From assembly GCF_028640845.1 (NCBI RefSeq), contig NC_080539.1, positions 369,372,233-369,436,232 on the forward strand: a stretch of DNA of 64,000 nucleotides, read 5' to 3'. This DNA is from Ahaetulla prasina (lineage: Eukaryota > Chordata > Lepidosauria > Squamata > Colubridae). Below are positions 20,602 through 31,471 of the stretch, in pieces (positions within the stretch are counted from its first letter, which is position 1; the number at the start of each line of letters is the position of its first letter). The position numbers were made by a program, and so were the translations under genes. The notes beneath the pieces were generated by a model that did no database searches, was not told where the DNA came from, and saw only the letters and a list, made by a program, of their open reading frames with translations.

Positions 20602-20822
20602 AGGTCTTTGGTTATTCGGGTTTTCTCCCGCGTAAAATTGGAAATATCTTGGCGACGTTTCGACGAAGTCTCATTCGTCATCTTCAGGCTTCAGCTTTGT
20701 GCTTCTGGGAGCAAGAAGCACGAAGCTGAAGCCTGAAGATGACGAATGAGACTTCGTCGAAACGTCACCAAGACACTTCCAATTTTACGTGGGAGAAAAC
20801 CCGAATAACCAAAGACCACCCA
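20343..20822. mobile_element. Penelope-like repeat pieces with hammerhead-like motifs
   Basis: Three copies of a block containing GACGTTTCG...CATCTTCAG: 20392-20430 and 20651-20687 on the minus strand and 20731-20766 on the plus strand. The last two are arms of a palindrome spanning 20603-20822. A (TG)n microsatellite lies at 20537-20600. Assignment to Penelope-like elements rests on recalled motifs. Confidence 0.55.
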
Positions 20823-20864
20823 CGAAAACCTCAGAAAACATGTATATGTATATGTATATCCTTC

Positions 20865-21002
20865 CTTCCTTCTACTTAGTTACTTACTTTCTTTCTTCCT
20901 TACTTCCTTCCTTACTTTTTCTTTCTTTCCTTCCTTCCACGCTCCCTCCCTCTTTCCTTCCTTCCTCCCTTCCTCCTTTCTTTCTTTTTTTCTTTCTTCC
21001 TC

Positions 21003-21097
<95 letters not shown>
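20865..21097 (+). repeat. (TTTC)n microsatellite
   Basis: Imperfect CTTC/CTTT tract ending in about 95 bases of pure TTTC. Confidence 0.97.
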
Positions 21098-21098
<1 letters not shown>

Positions 21099-21487
21099 GT
21101 GGGCCACAGTTAAACCCAAAATTTCTTTTGCTAAGAGAGACAGTTGTTAAGTCACGTTTTGCCCCCATTTGATCACCTTTCTGGCCCCAGTTGTTAAGTG
21201 AATCACTGAAGCTGTTAAGTGAATCACGTCGTTCTGATGAGAGTCTGGCTTCCCCATTGACTTTGCTTGTCAGAAGGTCGCAAAAGGGGAGAATCACATG
21301 ACCCCGGGGCACTGCAACCATCATAAATATGAGTCACTTGCCAAGCATCTGAATTTTGATCACGTGACCCTGGGGGATCCTGCAACAGTTGTTTGAACAA
21401 TGGCCATAAGTCACTTTTATCAGTGCCGTTGTAACTTTGAACAGTCACTTTAAAAAAACACTGTTGTAAGTCGAGAACTACCTGTAC
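21098..21487. mobile_element. CAGGTAGTCC-family MITE
   Basis: GGGCCACAGTTAAACCCAAAA through GTCGAGAACTACCTGTAC. The left terminus is replaced by the (TTTC)n tract. Confidence 0.85.
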
Positions 21488-21627
21488 GAAGATGACCATA
21501 GAGACAGACTGCATCTACTGTCAGTAAAATGTGACTTTAGGACAAGAAAATAAGAGGAAAAAAAGCTTGTTTGTCCTACTTTGATTCTTTTTTATGGCTT
21601 TTAAGATTCTGCTCTTATAACCTATTG

Positions 21628-21767
21628 CAGGGGTCTCCAACCTTGGCAACTTTAAACTTGGAGGACTTCAACTCCCAGAATTCCCCAACCAGCTTTGCTT
21701 TGCTAGCTGGGGAATTCTGGGAGTTGAAGTCCTCCAAGCTTAAAGTTGCCAAGGTTGGAGACCCGTG
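21628..21767. mobile_element. Foldback hAT-type MITE, TSD ACCTATTG/ACCTATAG
   Basis: A 140-bp palindrome starting CAGGGGTCTCCAACC. Eight-base duplication with two mismatches (21620-21627, 21768-21775). It sits 94 bases upstream of the SANT exon. Confidence 0.9.
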
Positions 21768-21818
21768 ACCTATAGCAATAAAGTCGAATTCTCGTATTTC
21801 TAGTCCGGCCTACTTTGA

Positions 21819-22330
<512 letters not shown>

Positions 22331-22347
22331 CTTCTTACCCCTTGTTA

Positions 22348-22697
22348 CAGTGGTGGGTTTCAAAAAATTTTACTACCGGTTCTGTGGGTATGGCTTGGTG
22401 AGCGTGGCGGGGGAAGGATACTGTTCCATTCCCACTCCAGGGGAAAGATACTGTAAAATCTCCATTCCCACTCCAGGGGAAGGATACTGTAAAATTTCCA
22501 TTCCCACCCCACTCCAGCGAAAGGTTACTGCAAAATCCCCATTTCCTCCTGATCATCTGGGACTCGGGAGGCAGAGAATAGACGGAGGCAGGGCCAGTCA
22601 GAATTTTTACTACCGGTTCTCCGAACGACTCAAAATTTCCGCTACCGGTTCTCCAGAACTGGTCAGAACCAGTTGAACCTGCTGAGACCCACCTCTG
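22348..22697. mobile_element. hAT-type element, TSD CCTTGTTA
   Basis: A 350-bp element CAGTGGTGGGTTTC ... GAGACCCACCTCTG with TTTTACTACCGGTTCT near both ends and a repeated CCATTCCCAC block. Exact duplication CCTTGTTA (22340-22347, 22698-22705). Confidence 0.9.
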
Positions 22698-22957
22698 CCT
22701 TGTTACCTTCTTGCATAGCCTGGCAAGTTTAGGCATCATGATGACAATTTAGACCAAGGATGCTCAATCTTGGCAAGTTTAAGACCTGTGGCCTTCAACT
22801 CCCAGAATCCCCCAGGCAGTCACGGAGGTCCCTGTGGATTTTACTCCACTAGTCATAGCCAACTCTAGGGGTGATGCTCATCTCTGTTTCAAGGCCATTG
22901 AGCTAGCACCGTGCGCAGACATGTCCATGGTCGTGACGTCACAGAGCACTGTTTAAC

Positions 22958-23400
22958 TTCCCACCGAAGTGGTACCTATTTATCTACTCGCATTTTCATG
23001 CTTTTGAACTGCTACCGTGTTTCTCTGAAAAAACGACCCACCCCAATAATAAGCCCAACCCTAAGTTTGGGGGGTGGGCCTAATATTCCCCCCCCCGAAA
23101 ATAACCCTGGGGGGGATGGGCGTGGCCAGCACGAGGGGGGCAACTGTCTGGCTGCAGCTCCAGCCCGCTGGCCCCTTGGGGCAGCGCAAATACCACTTTT
23201 GCCCTTCTCTTTCTGGGCACAGCTTCTGCTTGTTGGGCTTCCCCAAAGCTGGCAGTTCCGCGGCCAGGTGCTTTGCTTTTTCCCTCTTTTTGGGAGGCTC
23301 GCGGGAGGCTTTTTGGTGAATGGGAGGAAAATGGGGAGGGGGGTTTCCTACCTGCCATCCTTCCCTCCTATTCCTAGAACAGAAACAGAAACCATATTGT
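22958..23400. mobile_element. SINE fragment and DNA-transposon-like sequence
   Basis: CACCGAAGTGGTACCTATTT at 22961 belongs to the SINE seen at 23549-23736. The following TACCGTGTTTCTCTG and AATAATAAGCCC resemble a cut-and-paste transposon end. The remainder is GC-rich and unassigned. Confidence 0.4.
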
Positions 23401-23548
23401 CACTTTAAATGTACACTAATCGGCATACATTAAAATGAAATTTCGTTGCATTCAGCTCGCAAAAGTCAACCATTATACATATACTCACATATATGACGCA
23501 GAGAGACATCACAATCTAATGGCTGTAAGTCGAGGACTACGCTGTTAC

Positions 23549-23736
23549 CTTTCTCACCGAAGTGGTACCTATTTATCTACTCGCATTTGCATGATTTCGA
23601 ATGGCTAGGTTGGCAGGGGCTGGGATGAAAAATGGGAGCTCACCCCATTGTGCAGCACTCGGGTCTCAAACCTGGACTGTCGGCTTTCCAGCTGATAAGC
23701 CCAGCGTCTTAACTGCTGAGCTATCGTGCCGCCCTA
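23549..23736 (-). mobile_element. tRNA-derived SINE head, antisense
   Basis: CACCGAAGTGGTACC, ATCTACTCGCATTTGCATG, then a tRNA-like head with GGTCTCAAACCTGG and AACTGCTGAGCTATCG. The order resembles the Sauria-type SINEs at 38612 and 62779 but is diverged. Confidence 0.65.
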
Positions 23737-23765
23737 CTTATATGTAGACCCTGCCTTATTTATCT

Positions 23766-24530
23766 TCTAAACCAGCGGTCACGAACCGGTGGTCCATGGA
23801 CCATTGGTGGTCCGTGAGAAAATTTTGGAGGTCCGCAGAAAAATTATTTGCATTTTTTATATTGCACTAAATCAGGAGTCCTCAAACTATCGTCCCTGGG
23901 ACGGATATGTGCAGTGAACATTTGTGTTACTGCACAGAGTCTCCCCCTTTGGGATCTTTTTGTGTGGGTCGGAGGGGGCAGAAATTCCAACTTGGGGTCT
24001 GCTTCAGCCTCCTGGTGCTGGGCTTTGGGTGAAGGCTGGAGGGAAGCGCTGCTGGTGGCGAAGAGCCGGAGAGCCTCGTTCCAGTGGACTGCATCATGGC
24101 CTGGAACTGGCGACCATCTCAGCCCACTGAGCCTCCAGATGCCAGTATCTGGCCTTGCACTTCAGCAGGTCTTCTCTCTGCTTGGAAAACCTATCCTCCT
24201 AGTCCTCAGTGAGGTGCTTCTGCTGAGCCTCCTTTTCAGCTAGATCCAATTTGAACTGAGCTGTTTTGCCAACTCTTTCTCGTGGTGGCTGCTTAGCTCC
24301 AAAAACTGCTTCCTGTTGGGACCCTAAGGAGCCCAGGCAGGCAGGCAAGGAGTGGCTGGGAAAGAGAGGGGTGAATTGAGGACAGCGAGGTGCCCCTCGA
24401 CATGAGTGACATCAAGTTGGCCAAGCCCACCCAGCCACATGACCACCTAGCCACGCCCACCCAACCGGTCATTAGGCAGATCATATTAGTGGTCCACGGG
24501 ATTTAAAATTATGAATTTAGTGATCCCTGA
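23766..24530. mobile_element. hAT-type element related to 45992-47228
   Basis: CAGCGGTCACGAACCGGTGG start and TTTAGTGATCCCTG end. The inside shares GGAACTGGCGACCATCTCAG-like and ACCCGGTCA-like blocks with the element at 45992-47228 in the opposite orientation. No clean target duplication found. Flanks 23401-23548 and 24531-24931 hold nothing I recognise. Confidence 0.55.
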
Positions 24531-24931
24531 AGTCCTGAAGTCCCCATTCTAAACCCAGGCTATATTGTTAAAGGAAACATTTGGCCACTAGAGGTAATGA
24601 GTGAATTGAGTTTATCCTCTTTATTTAATTTTTGGGTTTGATGGTAAAGCCTTTTATTGTTGTGTATCGCTGAACACCCTTCAGGATTGGGGTGGATTAT
24701 AAGTATTGCAGATTTTTTTTTTAAAAACCACATTCATTTATCTCAATCTGTCCTGTTCTGTTCTTTAGCCCCAGAGGCTTCCAAAGTGGTTTTCGTGGCT
24801 ATAGCAGCTCACGCTAAACCTGATTTAACAAACCACGGCTGCTGCTATTCATTTATTGTTTATCGATTGTGGTAATTTGCATGCTGACTACTTGTCAAGA
24901 CGGTGGACATTAAAATATTAAACCTTATATT

Positions 24932-25275
24932 GGTAGTCCTCAATTTACAGCCATTTGTTTAATGACTGAAGTTGCAACAGCACTGAAAAAAAGTGACTTA
25001 CGATCGTTTTTCGCACTTACGACCATTGCAGCATCCCCATGGCCCTGTGATCCAAATTCAGATGTTTGACAGCTGGCTTGTATTTATGACGGTTGCCGTG
25101 TCCCGGGGTCACGTGATCCCCTTTTGCGACCTTCTGACGACCGTGTCGCTAACTTCACAACAGCAGGGATTCCCGTAACCACTTTGGCAAAGAAAAGCCG
25201 TAAAGTGGGCCAAAACTCACTTAACGGCTGTCTCTCTTAGCAAGGGAAAATTTGGGCTTCATTGCAGTAGTAAGC
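24932..25275. mobile_element. CAGGTAGTCC-family MITE
   Basis: TTGGTAGTCCTCAATTTACAG to TAAGCCCGAGGAC with the usual internal blocks, including GGGGTCACGTGATCCCC. A second partial copy starts at 25316 (CAGGTAGCCCTTGACGTACG). Confidence 0.82.
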
Positions 25276-25499
25276 CCGAGGACAAACCATATAACAGAAC
25301 GCCAAATTAGAATACAGGTAGCCCTTGACGTACGACCGTAACGGAGCCTGCCTGATACAGTCAGAAGTTGGGATAGTCATCAACCAGGTCACCACAAGCC
25401 TTTCAAAGACTCACCTCCTTATACTGATCCTTGTACCTTATCAAGGCTTCAGGAGGATCTCCATACCTGCGTGGTATGAAGAGAAAGTACATTTTAAAG

Positions 25500-26175
25500 C
25501 AGAGGTGTTCTGTTTCCCTCCCCCCAATACTCCCAGCAAAGAGTCAGTCAGAGGCCTCCTTTTCTCCTTTTATTTACATAGATATATGTCCTGGCCACGT
25601 CTACCCACGGGCCTGCCAAGTTTCTGGAGATAACGAGGAAATTATAGATAAGGCCAAAATTACTCACGAATATATTCTTCCCTCCATTGATACAGTTTGC
25701 CTGCGCAAATTCATTGCTTTGTCCAAGACAAAAAAACCAGGAAGTCCCGCCTCCTATTTATAGTCTCTGCAGATGTCACTGCATGACAATTATGACTTGG
25801 CTTTATCCCAACGCTGCTTCTGCTGCGCGCGCCGGTCACGCCTGCGCAGCCTTGCATCACTCCAAAACTGTTCTTGGGGCGTTGCCAAATCAGAAGAAGG
25901 CTCCAGAGAATCAGGCCTTGCCGGCCCCTCCTCCTCCCTTTGAGTGGGTGCCAGGGAGGGAAAGGGCTCAAGAGAAGCAGGGCTTGCCAGGTCTTCTCCC
26001 TCACTTTCTGAATCATCCGAGTCCAGGAGTCCGGGTCCAGGAACCTGGGTCACAACAAGAGGTCTCCAACCTTGGCAACTTTAAGCCTGGCGGACTTCAA
26101 CTCCCAGAATTCCCCAGCCAGCTTCTGGGAGTTGAAGTCCGCCAGGCTTAAAGTTGCCAAGGTTGGAGAGCCCTC
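25500..26175. mobile_element. Foldback hAT-type MITE split by a solo LTR, TSD TTTTAAAG
   Basis: The MITE starts CAGAGG at 25500 and resumes TCTCCAACCTTGGCAAC after 26062, ending GGAGAGCCCTC. TTTTAAAG is duplicated outside it (25492-25499, 26176-26183). The LTR at 25506-26057 with its own duplication AGAGG lies within the first six bases of the MITE. Confidence 0.92.
25506..26057 (-). mobile_element. Solo LTR, TSD AGAGG
   Basis: 552 bases; read on the minus strand it starts TGTTGTGACCCAGG and ends AACAGAACA. AGAGG flanks both sides (25501-25505, 26058-26062). CTATTTATAG near 25755 may be its TATA region. It is a different LTR subfamily from 905-1484. Confidence 0.88.
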
Positions 26176-26242
26176 TTTTAAAGGATCCTGGGATCTGTTT
26201 CCCATTCCTAGCAGGTCCCAGGAAGGCCGGTATTCTTCAGTC

Positions 26243-26311
26243 AGAATAGAGTTGGAAGGGACCTTGGAGGTCTTCTAGTCCAACCCCCTGCTCAAGCAGG
26301 AGACCCTGTAC
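26243..26311 (-). mobile_element. CR1-like LINE tail fragment
   Basis: AGAGTTGGAAGGGACCTTGG and CCAACCCCCTGCTCAAGC, the extreme CR1 3' end. A few further CR1 bases follow the hAT element at 27351. Confidence 0.8.
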
Positions 26312-27350
26312 CCGTGATGGTGAACTTATGGCATGTGTGCCACAGGTGACAGGTGTACCACAGGTGGCACGCAGAGCCATCTCTGCGGGCACGCGAGCCA
26401 ACGCCCAGGTCAGCTCTACCACACATTCCTGCGAGGCTCCCACCAGCCAGATGATTTTCAGGTCTTTGCCAGGAGACGCAGGTGCAGAGGGTGGGTGGGT
26501 TGCGCGCAGGGGGTTGGGGGATGCAGTGCCCCCCCAACCCCCATTTTGTCGTGTCCCACTCCTCCGCTGATGGCCGGGTCAGGGAAATCCGAATCAGGTG
26601 TGCCTCTGCAGCTCTGCCAAAGTCCTAGCAAAGTCCTCAGGGCAGGCAGGAGACCAGAAAGTGACTTCAGCAAGATATGTTTAGACTTTGCCTGACTCAG
26701 AGACTGCCAGAAAGCAGATCCTTTATATAGGCCATGGGGTGTGGCTCCATGACTCAGCACTTATCCAGGCCTGCCCCTCCCTTCCTTCTGACGCCGCCTA
26801 TCAATTCTTCTGAAGCGAGGGTCACTCCAATCGGCAGCTGTTGGTAATAAACCTTCCTCAGGCTCACATGCTGTGGAGGAGGGGGAGGGGTCTAGTTGCT
26901 CCGTTTGCCTGGGCATGGAGCCAGAGCTGGGGGCTGAAGATACTTGCTCTTCTTCAGCCTGTCTGGGCATGGAGCCAGGGCAGGGGCCGGGAGATGCCCC
27001 CTCCTCAGCCTGTCTGGGCATGGAGCCAGGGCTGGGGCCGGGAGGCATGCTAGGACATTCTTCAGCGTTCGGAAGCAGATAAGCAGACCCCGGCTGTGGT
27101 GGTGAGATTGGACGAGACACAATACATTTTTGGTTCCGGGAGACTTCAGGGAGGCCTGCTAGCTCCCCCTGCAGGGGTCATGCGCAGGGGGAGCACGGCT
27201 TATACGCGCATGCATAAGGCGTGGGGGAGTGCGGAGGGGTTGTGCGCACATGCACAGGGAGCGGGGCCTGCGTGGGGCATTGCATTATGGGTGTCGGCAT
27301 GTGCACGCGCGCTTTCGGCACCCGAGGAAAAAAAGGTTCGCCATCACTGC
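26312..27350. mobile_element. hAT-type element split by a solo LTR
   Basis: CCGTGATGGTGAAC at the left and GGTTCGCCATCACTG at the right are inverted ends of the class at 7194-7755. Flanks CCCTGTAC and CCCTATAT are similar 8-mers (6/8). The LTR at 26547-27124 interrupts it. The element itself sits in a CR1 tail. Confidence 0.8.
26547..27124 (-). mobile_element. Solo LTR, TSD CATTT
   Basis: A 578-bp reverse copy of the 905-1484 family, starting TGTCGTGTCCCACTCC and ending GGACGAGACACAATA (the outer TG is mutated). CATTT is duplicated at 26542-26546 and 27125-27129. It has three copies of the internal repeat unit. Confidence 0.92.
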
Positions 27351-27359
27351 CCTATATCA

Positions 27360-27800
27360 TTTTTGTTCTGTCCCCCCACCTGAGTCCGGGAGGGTCAAGA
27401 AATGACTCAATTAGCCGGCAATTGAGTCCACTGCAGCCATCAGCTCTGGCAGCAACCCAGCGAGCGTCTGCCAAGGTTTTTCTGTTATCTTTCTTGATGC
27501 TGGCGTGTCAACCAGGAAGTCAGGAATAAACAGCACTTCAGCTCAAGTTCTCTCCAGGCAGCTGGATTTGTTCGTCACGAAGCAGTATAGCAGCCCATCC
27601 TGCTTTTGTACCCTGTGGGGTGTGGCTCTGTGACTCAGCACTTTCTAGGCCTGCCTCACCCCTGCTTCTGTTGTTCCCGCCTCTCTTGTCTACGAAACCT
27701 GGGATCTAACCAGGACTGATTGTCCTCAGCTGGGTCTGAAAGTGTTTCCTGGGCGGAAGGAGATACAGGAGAAAGAGGCCTCGTCACCTCTTCACCCTTC
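27360..27800 (-). mobile_element. Probable decayed LTR fragment
   Basis: GGGTGTGGCTCTGTGACTCA and CACTTTCTAGGCCTGCC parallel blocks of the other LTRs (TGGCTCCATGACTCAGCAC) in the same antisense order. Ends are not defined. It abuts the MIER2 acceptor at 27815. Confidence 0.5.
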
Positions 27801-27815
27801 TTCCTGTTATTGTAG

Positions 27816-28025
<210 letters not shown>

Positions 28026-28127
28026 TGACCCTAATCCTTAGGTGGCTTGAGTCCAGAAATCTGCACATGGGCAGCTGAAAGCTGGAAATTAACACACACA
28101 CCTTTGGTAAAGTCAGAATCTGGTAGA

Positions 28128-28180
28128 GTACAGGTAGTCCTTGACTTACAACCATCCGTTTAGTGACCTTTTTGAAGTTA
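28128..28180. mobile_element. MITE terminus leading into a GGAA microsatellite
   Basis: TACAGGTAGTCCTTGACTTAC then TTTAGTGACC, replaced by the GGAA tract. Confidence 0.7.
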
Positions 28181-28575
28181 CTAAATGGAAGGGAGGGAGG
28201 GAGAAGGGAAGAAAGGAAGGGAGGGAGGGAAGAAAGGAAGAAAGGGAGGGAGGGAGGAGGGAAAGAAGAGAGGGAGGAAAGGAAGGAGGAAGGAAGGGAG
28301 GGAGGGAGGAAAGGAAGGAAGGACAGGGAGGAAAGGAAGAAAGGAGAGAGGGAGGAAAGGAAGAAAGAAAGGGAGGGAGGGAGAAGGGAAGAAAGGAAGG
28401 GAGGGAGGAAAGGAAGGAGAGAGGGAGGAAAGGAAGAAAGGGAAGGAGGGAGGGAAGAAAGGGAGGGAAGGAGGGAGGGAAGAAAGAAAGAAAGGAAAGG
28501 ACAGAGGAAAGGAAGGGAGGAGGAAAGAAAAGGAAGGGAGGGAGGGAGGAAAGGAAGGAAGGAAAAAAGGACAGA
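28181..28575 (+). repeat. (GGAA/GGGA)n microsatellite
   Basis: About 395 bases of pure purine made of GGAAGGAAGG, GGGAGGGAGG and GAAAG units. Reading frames over it are low-complexity. Confidence 0.96.
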
Positions 28576-28587
28576 CGGAGAATGCAA

Positions 28588-28790
28588 TATTGCAGGCTGA
28601 CTCTGCCCACTGCCAGGAGTTTGATCCTCACCAGCTCAAGGTAGACTCAGCCTTCCATCCTTCCGATGTCAGTAAACTGAGCACTCGGGATTGTTGGGGG
28701 CCAGATGCTGACTCCGCAAGCCACTCAGAGAGGGCTGTATAGCACTGGGAAGCGGCATATAAGTCTAAGCGCTTATTGCTATTTGCATTT
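28588..28790 (+). mobile_element. SINE (AGCAAT-tail family), sense
   Basis: ATTGCAGGCTGACTCTGCC, CTCAAGGTAGACTCAGCCTT, then GCATATAAGTCTAAGCGC and the tail TTATTGCTATT. The head is truncated. Confidence 0.82.
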
Positions 28791-28965
28791 GGTTTCTAAT
28801 TTCCAATTGAGCTCATGCTGGACAGAGACAGCCAAAAGGCAAAGAGTGGGGGGGGGGGGTGCCATCAAATGGCCAGGTCTACCATAGATGGAAATTTTTA
28901 ATCTTTGGTTTAATCCTACAAAGCCTCGTACGATTGCAGAGTGTGGAAGACTCTGAAAACTACAG

Positions 28966-29365
28966 GTAGTCCTCGACTTACGACACTTCATTTAGTGACC
29001 GTTCAAAGTCTACAACGGCACTGAAAAAAGTGACTTAATGACCGTTTTATACAATTACGACCTTTGCAGCAGATGCACGATAATGTGATCTAAATTCAGA
29101 TGCTTGGCAGCTGGGTCATATTTATGACGGTCGTTGTGTCCCAAGGTTACGCGATCCCTTTCTTATGACCTTCCGTCAAGCAAAGTCAACGGGGAAGCCA
29201 AATTTACTTAACCACCATGTTATTAACTTATTAACTGCGTTGATTCACTTAACAACTTTATAGCAAGAAAGGTCGTAAAATGGGGCAAAGCTCGCTTCAT
29301 CGATGTCTCATTTAACAACAGAAATGGGGGGGGGTCAGTTGTGGTCATAAGTCGAGAACTACCTG
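28966..29365. mobile_element. Complete CAGGTAGTCC MITE
   Basis: TACAGGTAGTCCTCGACTTA to AAGTCGAGAACTACCTG, 400 bases, ending 80 bases upstream of the MIER2 exon at 29445. Confidence 0.88.
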
Positions 29366-29444
29366 AAGACTGCTTGGTTCGTATGGAAAAACCACCTACA
29401 TGTTTCCCCGTCTTTTGTCTTCTTCCGTCCCTCCAACTCTGTAG

Positions 29445-29581
29445 GGATTACGTGGATAACTTTTTAGATGGCGGGGAAGTGGAAAGCGCCAGCCGCGCGC
29501 GAAGCTCTCCGCCCATTGCGTCAGCCGCTGGCTGCCTGGACTCCTGCTTCAACCCGGATCATTTAACAATGGAGACCGCAG
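29445..29581 (+). CDS. MIER2: MIER2 exon after SANT domain
   Basis: A 137-bp candidate exon after CTCTGTAG and before GTACGT. One base finishes a codon, then the frame reads DYVDNFLDGGEVESASRARS and continues with a Ser/Pro segment to HLTMETA. DYVDNFLD resembles the DYMDRLLDE of MIER1 just after SANT, which supports inclusion. A second acceptor, CTTTTTAG before 29468, would drop this motif but would suit the stronger donor of the previous exon. It ends in phase 1, which fits the last exon. An antisense solo LTR starts 65 bases downstream. Confidence 0.85.
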
Positions 29582-29646
29582 GTACGTTTTTACAAGATTG
29601 GCACGTCTTCTCGATCCCAGTAAACCGGGGTGGTTAGTCCTGCGTG

Positions 29647-30209
29647 TGTTCTGATCTAGGCTTCCCAAGAGCATGAAGCAGACTCCTTGTCCTGACAAGA
29701 ACCCCTTTTTATTAAATGACTGTGAATTCCTCTCATTCACATCCAGCAAAGTCTTTCAAGGGAGAATGTACAGTCACAGACCTTACCTGGCTTGGAGAGC
29801 TGCCAGGCCGGTATCTTCAAAACTTGGCAAGGAGTCACGGACCAATTAAGCAAACTAATAGTCTTCCCCTCCCAGTTTGCTCCTCTTTTATTCCCTCTGG
29901 AAGGGGCCATTCATCATCCACCTGTGGCCTTACTCCCAAGTTGACCCTTGTTCTTTAGCTCTTCCCTTCGTCTGGCAACTCTGCGTATGCGCACACTGGG
30001 AACAGGCTCCAGCTGTTCATCTGCCTCACTGATGCCTGACTATGAAGGTAGCTGATAACTGTCATATGGCCCTGGCTCCCTCTCTGCCTCCGACGCAGAG
30101 CCCTCATCAGAGCCTTCCCCAGACTCCAGGACTGGCCCAGGTTCCTCCCCCAACCTCCTCACTGTCCGAATCTACTGCCAGCCTTGCTGGCCGCTGGTGG
30201 CCCACAACA
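29647..30209 (-). mobile_element. Solo LTR, TSD GCGTG/GCATG
   Basis: 563 bases; the minus strand begins TGTTGTGGGCCACCAGCGG and ends TCAGAACA. The flanks GCGTG and GCATG differ at one of five bases. The left part is duplicated at 277-475. No internal region is present. Confidence 0.85.
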
Positions 30210-30329
30210 GCATGTGGGTGCATCAAAAGAAAGAGAGGTAGGATCGCTTGTGTCCTAGGAACAGAAACCCTGCGTGGATTTAGATAAATTCCACACTAGC
30301 TCCTAGACCTCGAGAAGAAGAAGAAAAAA

Positions 30330-31440
30330 CTTTTTTTTTTCTGGTAAAAAGTTTTATTTTCATTTTCCAACAACCTATTCAATATACAGTCTCTTATTCA
30401 ACATTAATCATTAACTTTCATTTGTTACTTATTCGGACCTGCCCAGCTACCACTTCCTTCCTTAACAAACCTTTCCTCCTCCCTTCTCTACTTTCTTCTA
30501 CTTTCTTCATCCTTCCTCTCCTTCGCTTTTCTACGTCCTCTCCTCTTTCCCTACTCTTCTCTTCCACCCTTTCTAACCCTCTCTCTTTCCCCTTTCTTCT
30601 TCCTCTCCTTTCCCCTTTTCTACCTCTCTCTTCCTACCTACTTTCTTCCTTCACTCCTCCTCTCCTCTTCATTCCCTTCTGAAATGGCAGCTGAGCAGCC
30701 CCGCTTTCATTTCAAATTATTTCTATTTCTTAATTACATATCTTCAATCATTCCTTTACATTGATCCTTCATCTTCCCCCCCCCCCCCCCCTCCCACCCC
30801 CCGAGACTTCCCAGAACAAAGTACAGGGTATAAAATTAACAATCATAAATTAAAATACAACATAAGTCAAATCCATAGTCACTCCTCTCTCTAAGACCTT
30901 AACTCCCCTTCCAAAAACAAAAAAATACATTCTTCTTCCAGTCCATTATATATCAGTCCATTCCACTCCTAAAAACTTCAGAATCTTCCAATTAAGTTAG
31001 TATTTCCAGTTCATCAATAAAATATCTTCATCAATTAAGACCAAATATATATCCAATCTTCATCGATCAAGACCAAAACGATATTCCATCTTCCAGTATT
31101 CATCAGAAATTCTTCTATAATATACCTTTCTTCCTTAAACAGTGTCCCAAATATAATTCATATTTCCAACTTAAATTCTTAAATTTTTATCCAATCTCCA
31201 AAAGTAAACAATATTCTATCTTCTCATATCTTTAATATCACTTACATAAATCAAATAACATTGTTAATATTAATATTTCTTCAATTTACCTTACATCTGT
31301 CAGATAACATTATTAAAATTATAACTTATATCCAAAATATATCAATTATAACAATTAAATTCTATTTAACCAGATACCAACATTACAAACTTGATGCATT
31401 TCTATGTTAAATTTATGTTTTTACCAACAAAGAAACAAAG
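30330..31440 (-). mobile_element. 5'-truncated L1 3' end
   Basis: TTTTTTTTTCTGGTAAAAAG, then a CT-rich and AT-rich antisense stretch like 13121-13638 but longer (about 1.1 kb), with TTCCCAGAACAAAGTACAGG shared. Confidence 0.75.
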
Positions 31441-31471
31441 GAAGACTAGTATAGATCTATTTCAAGCTATT

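Noticed and set aside
28141..28742. Glu/Gly/Arg-rich and Phe/Leu/Pro-rich frames
   Set aside because: GGAA microsatellite in different frames.
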